Source: an uncultured Bacteroidales bacterium
GTDB lineage: Bacteria; Bacteroidota; Bacteroidia; Bacteroidales; UBA932
Reading direction: 5' to 3'
DNA length: 64,000 nt
Assembly: GCA_944323825.1 (NCBI GenBank)
Contig: CALUTY010000015.1
Location: 1-64,000, forward strand
This document shows positions 60,546 to 64,000 of this stretch, in pieces. Position numbers and translations under genes: made by a program. How positions within the stretch are numbered: position 1 is the stretch's first letter; each line of letters begins with the position of its first letter. The notes beneath the pieces were generated by a model. The model worked only from the letters and a program-made list of their open reading frames with translations. It was not told the DNA's origin and did no database searches.

Positions 60546-63500
60546 TTAGAATTTTACATTCAGTCCAAGAGTAAAAGTGCGGCTGATAGGATAGAATGTA
60601 TCATTCGCTGCATTGTACTCCGGATCCAGATATTTCAGACCTGTAAATGTTAGGAGGTCATATCCGCTGAAATAAACCCTCAAGGCTTTCATCTTTATTC
60701 TCTTGAGCCATTTCTCAGGGAAATTATACCCGACTTCGAGGTTTTTGAGTCTCAGATAAGAAGCATTCTTCAAAGCAAAATCTGAATTGGCGTCAGGACT
60801 TACGCCCGTATAGGCATATTCTCCTCTTACCCATGTTGTAGCAGGATCATACGGATTTGCCGAAGGGTCTTCCGGATGCCATCTGTCCATGAATTCCTCC
60901 AAAGAGTTTACGCCAGCATTGAGAGGTCTTGAATATATTCCCCCCGGAGAAACCCACACCATTCCTGCACCCTGGAAATGCATTGACAGGTCAAAACCTT
61001 TATATGATGCGGAAAAAGTAAGGCCGAAATTCAGCCAAGGAGTATTTTTCGTCGCATTGGCAAGAGGATGCTTGTCAAGATCGGAGAAATATCCGTCACC
61101 GTTCCAGTCCACATACTCATAATCCCCGGGAAGAGAGTTTCTGCCGATAAATATAGGGTTGTAATATATTTCGTTCCAATTCTCCATTCTGCCATTTCCT
61201 TCAAAACCCCACATTACATCCGTATATCTGTAAGACAAGGAATTTCTCCAGTTTTCATAGGAGTTTCCGGCACGTGACTGCTCCCAATGCTGATGCCATA
61301 TTCTCGTATAGGAAAGGTTACCTTTCAATGAATAGTAGAAATCACCGACATGATGTCTGTGCGAGAGTTCTATTTCAAATCCCTGGGTCAAATCGCCGTT
61401 AAGGTTCTCCTGAGGCATGGTAGCTCCCACAACTCCCGGAAGACTGCTTGCTCTTGTCGTCAGCAGACCCGTTCTGTTCCTATTGAAGTATTCTGCTGTA
61501 ATTCCGAGCATACCGTCCCATGCTTCAGCATCAATACCGACATTGATAGTTCTGGACTGATACCATGTAATGGCCCCGTTAGGTACTCCTGCGCTGACTG
61601 CACCGTTTATATATTCGGCATTTCCATCCGAATTTATTATCACACCGCCAGGAGTAGCCGGATATGTGTACCCCGTCACCCACTGATAAGAAATGCCTGA
61701 GTCATCTCCGAGGATACCGTAAGATGCCCTGATCTTGAAATTATTGATAAAATCAAGAGGGGAGTTTTTCCAGAAATCCTCTTCAGATATCCTGTAGCCT
61801 ACGGAAACCGATGGGAAGAATCCCCAGCGTCCTTCCTTAGGGAATCTGGAGGAGCCGTCATACCTGAAGGCGACTTCCGCGATGTACTTGCCGGCATAGT
61901 CGTAGTTAACCCTTCCGACAAAGGCTGCATTGGCATAATCGTAAAGGACTCCAAGAGCAGGGTCCTGCAGACCTTGCTGGTCCTCAGTCACACCGGCAAA
62001 CAGATAAGGTATGTCCAAGTCCATCTGGCGGATTGCCCTGAAGTTGTCCCCTTCCTTTACAGAACTTTCGAATAACGCCAAAGCACCGACATTATGCTTT
62101 CCGAAACTTCTGTTATAAGTCAAGGACACATTCCAAAGATAGTTTATCTTCTCGAAAAAATATCTTGCCAACTGATTTTCTGCTGCTGTAAAGCTATTGA
62201 AATGAATAGCCCTGCCGTCCGCCGCATACAGGTTATATCCTTTGTTGTATTCGGTGTTGTTGTTCTGCAAGTAGTCAAGACTATACATGCCCTTTACTGA
62301 AAGGCCCTTTACCCATGGGATATCCCACTGTAATGAGGCATTTGTCTGAAGCCACCTGCTTTTATAGGAACAGTCGCCAACAAGATCCGTATCCATCAGG
62401 GCGGCACCATTAAAACGGCCCTCGTCAAAAGTAGCGGCATACTTGCCCTCTGCCTCGTTATACCACACCTGCTCCAGAGGCGAAGACAGATTCAATCCAT
62501 ACAGGATGATTCCGCCTGATCCTTGAGGAGGATTATTCTTCTCGTCCATTATGCCGGATATGTTCAATTCAAATTTCAGGTTATCGGTAATCTGTGCCGA
62601 AATGTTGCTTCTGAGATTGAATTTCTGATAATTCAATGCATTTGTCTTGAAATAGCTGTCCTGATACTGGAATCCAACGCTTGCAAAGTATGTTATCTTG
62701 TCTCCACCACCGGTAATGCTTAAATTATGGATTGTCTGAGGCGCGGATTTCTTCATGAGAACATCGCGCCAGTCAGTAGACTGCCTTTTACCGCTTCTGA
62801 ATTCATCCATTTCCGCATCTGAATAAAAGCGCTCTGCTCCGTCCACATTACGGATACTTGATTCATTTCTCAGAGTCATGACATCAAGCGCATCCGCCAT
62901 GTCCGGATACATGGAAGGAACCTGCCATGTCATGTTGCCTGTATATGAAATGGATGCTTCACCTTTCTTGCCTTTTTTGGTCGTAATCAGAACGACACCG
63001 TTGGCGGCACGTACACCATAGACAGCAGCAGATGCGTCTTTCAGAACAGATATGCTCTCTATTTCCTCTGCATCCAGCCTTTGCATATTGTCACGAGGTA
63101 CACCGTCAATAATGACTAACGGAGAGCCGAAACCTCTTATGTCAATGGATGTATTGAATGAGCCAGGCTCAGAACTGTTCTGCTTGACCCTCAATCCAGG
63201 AACCTTACCCGCCAGCATGTTCGAGACATCCTCATTTTTCGTAGTGATGATATCGCTATTTCTGACTGCCGATACGGCTCCTGTCAAAGTAGCTTTCTTC
63301 TGGACGCCATAACCCACGACCACAGTCTCTTCCAGCATGAGTGCATCTTCCTGAAGCACAATTTTCAAACCGCTTACAGACTCTTTGGCAAGATAATGAT
63401 AGTCCACATAGCCTATGCAGGAAATGAGAAGCTCCGTTCCAGCAGGCACTTTGATTGTAAAATTACCGTCTAGATCAGAAGTCGTACCGTTGGACGGATT

Positions 63501-63695
63501 GGAAGGATCTACGATGGCTGCACCTATGACGGGGATTCCATTGACGTCAACAAGAGTGGCCGCAGTCGTAACTGTACCATCCTGTGCATTCAATGTCGCC
63601 TGTCCGAACATAGGAACAATCAGCAGGAAAACGGCTGCGAACAATTTTCCCAGTCTGTTTCCTGAGATCGAAATGAAATTCGATTTTGGATTCAT
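60546..63695 (-). CDS. SusC/RagA family TonB-dependent transporter (mannoside PUL)
   Basis: 1049 residues: an extended signal peptide (cut near TLNAQDG, about 39), a carboxypeptidase-regulatory-like domain (about 45-115; DVNGIPVIGAAIVDPSNPSN), a plug with TVVVGYGVQKKATLTGAVSAV, the SusC signature SPLVIIDGVPRDNMQRLDAE and ISVLKDASAAVYGVRAANGV, then the barrel ending RTFTLGLNVKF. Works with the SusD below to import oligomannosides. It starts 56 nt after the stop of the GH92 gene at the right edge, with no promoter of credit between them, so the operon probably begins outside the window. Confidence 0.96.
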   Translation of the reverse strand: MNPKSNFISISGNRLGKLFAAVFLLIVPMFGQATLNAQDGTVTTAATLVDVNGIPVIGAAIVDPSNPSNGTTSDLDGNFTIKVPAGTELLISCIGYVDYHYLAKESVSGLKIVLQEDALMLEETVVVGYGVQKKATLTGAVSAVRNSDIITTKNEDVSNMLAGKVPGLRVKQNSSEPGSFNTSIDIRGFGSPLVIIDGVPRDNMQRLDAEEIESISVLKDASAAVYGVRAANGVVLITTKKGKKGEASISYTGNMTWQVPSMYPDMADALDVMTLRNESSIRNVDGAERFYSDAEMDEFRSGKRQSTDWRDVLMKKSAPQTIHNLSITGGGDKITYFASVGFQYQDSYFKTNALNYQKFNLRSNISAQITDNLKFELNISGIMDEKNNPPQGSGGIILYGLNLSSPLEQVWYNEAEGKYAATFDEGRFNGAALMDTDLVGDCSYKSRWLQTNASLQWDIPWVKGLSVKGMYSLDYLQNNNTEYNKGYNLYAADGRAIHFNSFTAAENQLARYFFEKINYLWNVSLTYNRSFGKHNVGALALFESSVKEGDNFRAIRQMDLDIPYLFAGVTEDQQGLQDPALGVLYDYANAAFVGRVNYDYAGKYIAEVAFRYDGSSRFPKEGRWGFFPSVSVGYRISEEDFWKNSPLDFINNFKIRASYGILGDDSGISYQWVTGYTYPATPGGVIINSDGNAEYINGAVSAGVPNGAITWYQSRTINVGIDAEAWDGMLGITAEYFNRNRTGLLTTRASSLPGVVGATMPQENLNGDLTQGFEIELSHRHHVGDFYYSLKGNLSYTRIWHQHWEQSRAGNSYENWRNSLSYRYTDVMWGFEGNGRMENWNEIYYNPIFIGRNSLPGDYEYVDWNGDGYFSDLDKHPLANATKNTPWLNFGLTFSASYKGFDLSMHFQGAGMVWVSPGGIYSRPLNAGVNSLEEFMDRWHPEDPSANPYDPATTWVRGEYAYTGVSPDANSDFALKNASYLRLKNLEVGYNFPEKWLKRIKMKALRVYFSGYDLLTFTGLKYLDPEYNAANDTFYPISRTFTLGLNVKF

Positions 63696-63751
63696 TGCTC
63701 AGTTATTAATTTGGTTAAAAAGATATTGTAAACCATATTTTCAACATGGAT

Positions 63752-64000
63752 TCACTCTGCATCCACCGGAGGATACTGGCTGAGGCCCCATTCCTTGTTC
63801 GGAGTGTCGCCGAGCCATATTTCAAGAAGGCCTCCGGCCGCAAACTGCTCATGGGTAAACCAGAAATTGTCAAGTTCGGCACCGTTCAGCTTTGCCTTCT
63901 GGATGTAGCAGTTTTCACTGGAATTGTTGTATGTCTTGATGGTAAACTCCTTGCCCTCATAATACCGGTTGTCAAGCTTTATGGTAATCTTGTCGAATAT
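63752..64000 (-). CDS. GH92 alpha-mannosidase, C-terminal part only (gene cut by window edge)
   Basis: The last 82 residues of a gene that continues beyond 64000. The frame is open to the edge and ends in TGA at 63752. The sequence (IFDKITIKLDNRYYEGKEFT, IKTYNNSSENCYIQKAKLNG, GGLLEIWLGDTPNKEWG) is closely similar to the C-terminus of the GH92 enzyme at 54788-57562, in the same order and spacing. It is therefore a second alpha-mannosidase of the locus, upstream of susC. Nothing can be said of its N-terminus. Confidence 0.88.
   Translation of the reverse strand: MFDKITIKLDNRYYEGKEFTIKTYNNSSENCYIQKAKLNGAELDNFWFTHEQFAAGGLLEIWLGDTPNKEWGLSQYPPVDAE

Overview
This window looks like a chromosomal segment of a Bacteroidales bacterium (Bacteroidota). 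Three things point there. It has two SusC/SusD polysaccharide-utilisation loci (PULs). It has Bacteroidetes-style promoters, with a -7 box TAnnTTTG in front of most operons and sometimes a TTTG box about 19 nt upstream. It also has typical gene neighbourhoods such as guaB with SurA-like chaperones and an OstA-like protein. The family cannot be fixed from sequence alone. No phage, plasmid, CRISPR or classical IS gene was seen. Most of the window is chromosomal housekeeping between two glycan loci.

Left part (1-8955): the left edge carries what looks like the promoter and leader of an rRNA operon reading leftward out of the window. Next comes PUL 1 on the minus strand: SusC, SusD, a SusE/F-like binding lipoprotein and a lipoprotein with a glycosidase-like barrel (DUF4832-type). 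At its head is an unusually small regulator: one membrane helix, a coiled coil and an AraC DNA-binding domain. A run of nine G lies in its first codons and could make it phase variable.

Middle (9086-44227): an OPT peptide transporter, ZIP metal transporter and peptidase T (+); the envelope-biogenesis cluster guaB, SurA-like lipoprotein, SurA-like PPIase, OstA-like protein (-); a YhcC-type radical SAM protein; an NlpC/P60 hydrolase; an alpha-L-fucosidase; galE; PBP4-type dacB; an operon of DEAD-box helicase, phosphodiesterase, radA and a membrane-anchored peptide deformylase; rsmE; mutL, rhomboid and Sua5, with a 268-bp hairpin-rich element between mutL and the rhomboid gene; ispF; tRNA-Gln(CTG) and tRNA-Met(CAT) with tandem terminators; two tiny membrane proteins; queD-queE; pyrophosphatase; a flavodoxin-like protein; a CPA2 antiporter; and a fusion of a YczE/YitT-like membrane domain to a cytidylate-kinase-like domain.

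Right part (44384-64000): shikimate genes aroB, fused aroD-aroA, and aroC. Upstream of these lies a TonB-dependent receptor gene preceded by a clear FMN riboswitch, which predicts flavin uptake across the outer membrane. The last block is PUL 2, a mannoside locus reading leftward: a partial GH92 at the right edge, SusC, SusD, a DUF3823 lipoprotein, a second GH92 with its own promoter, a ROK sugar kinase and a class I mannose-6-phosphate isomerase with an extra N-terminal domain. It closes with a terminator. The encoded route is glycan capture, alpha-mannosidase release of mannose, phosphorylation, and isomerisation to fructose 6-phosphate.

Many start codons here were moved inside the longest reading frame, because the longest version began at GTG/TTG, upstream of the inferred transcription start, or inside the preceding gene. 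All family assignments were made by reading the sequence; no database search was run.
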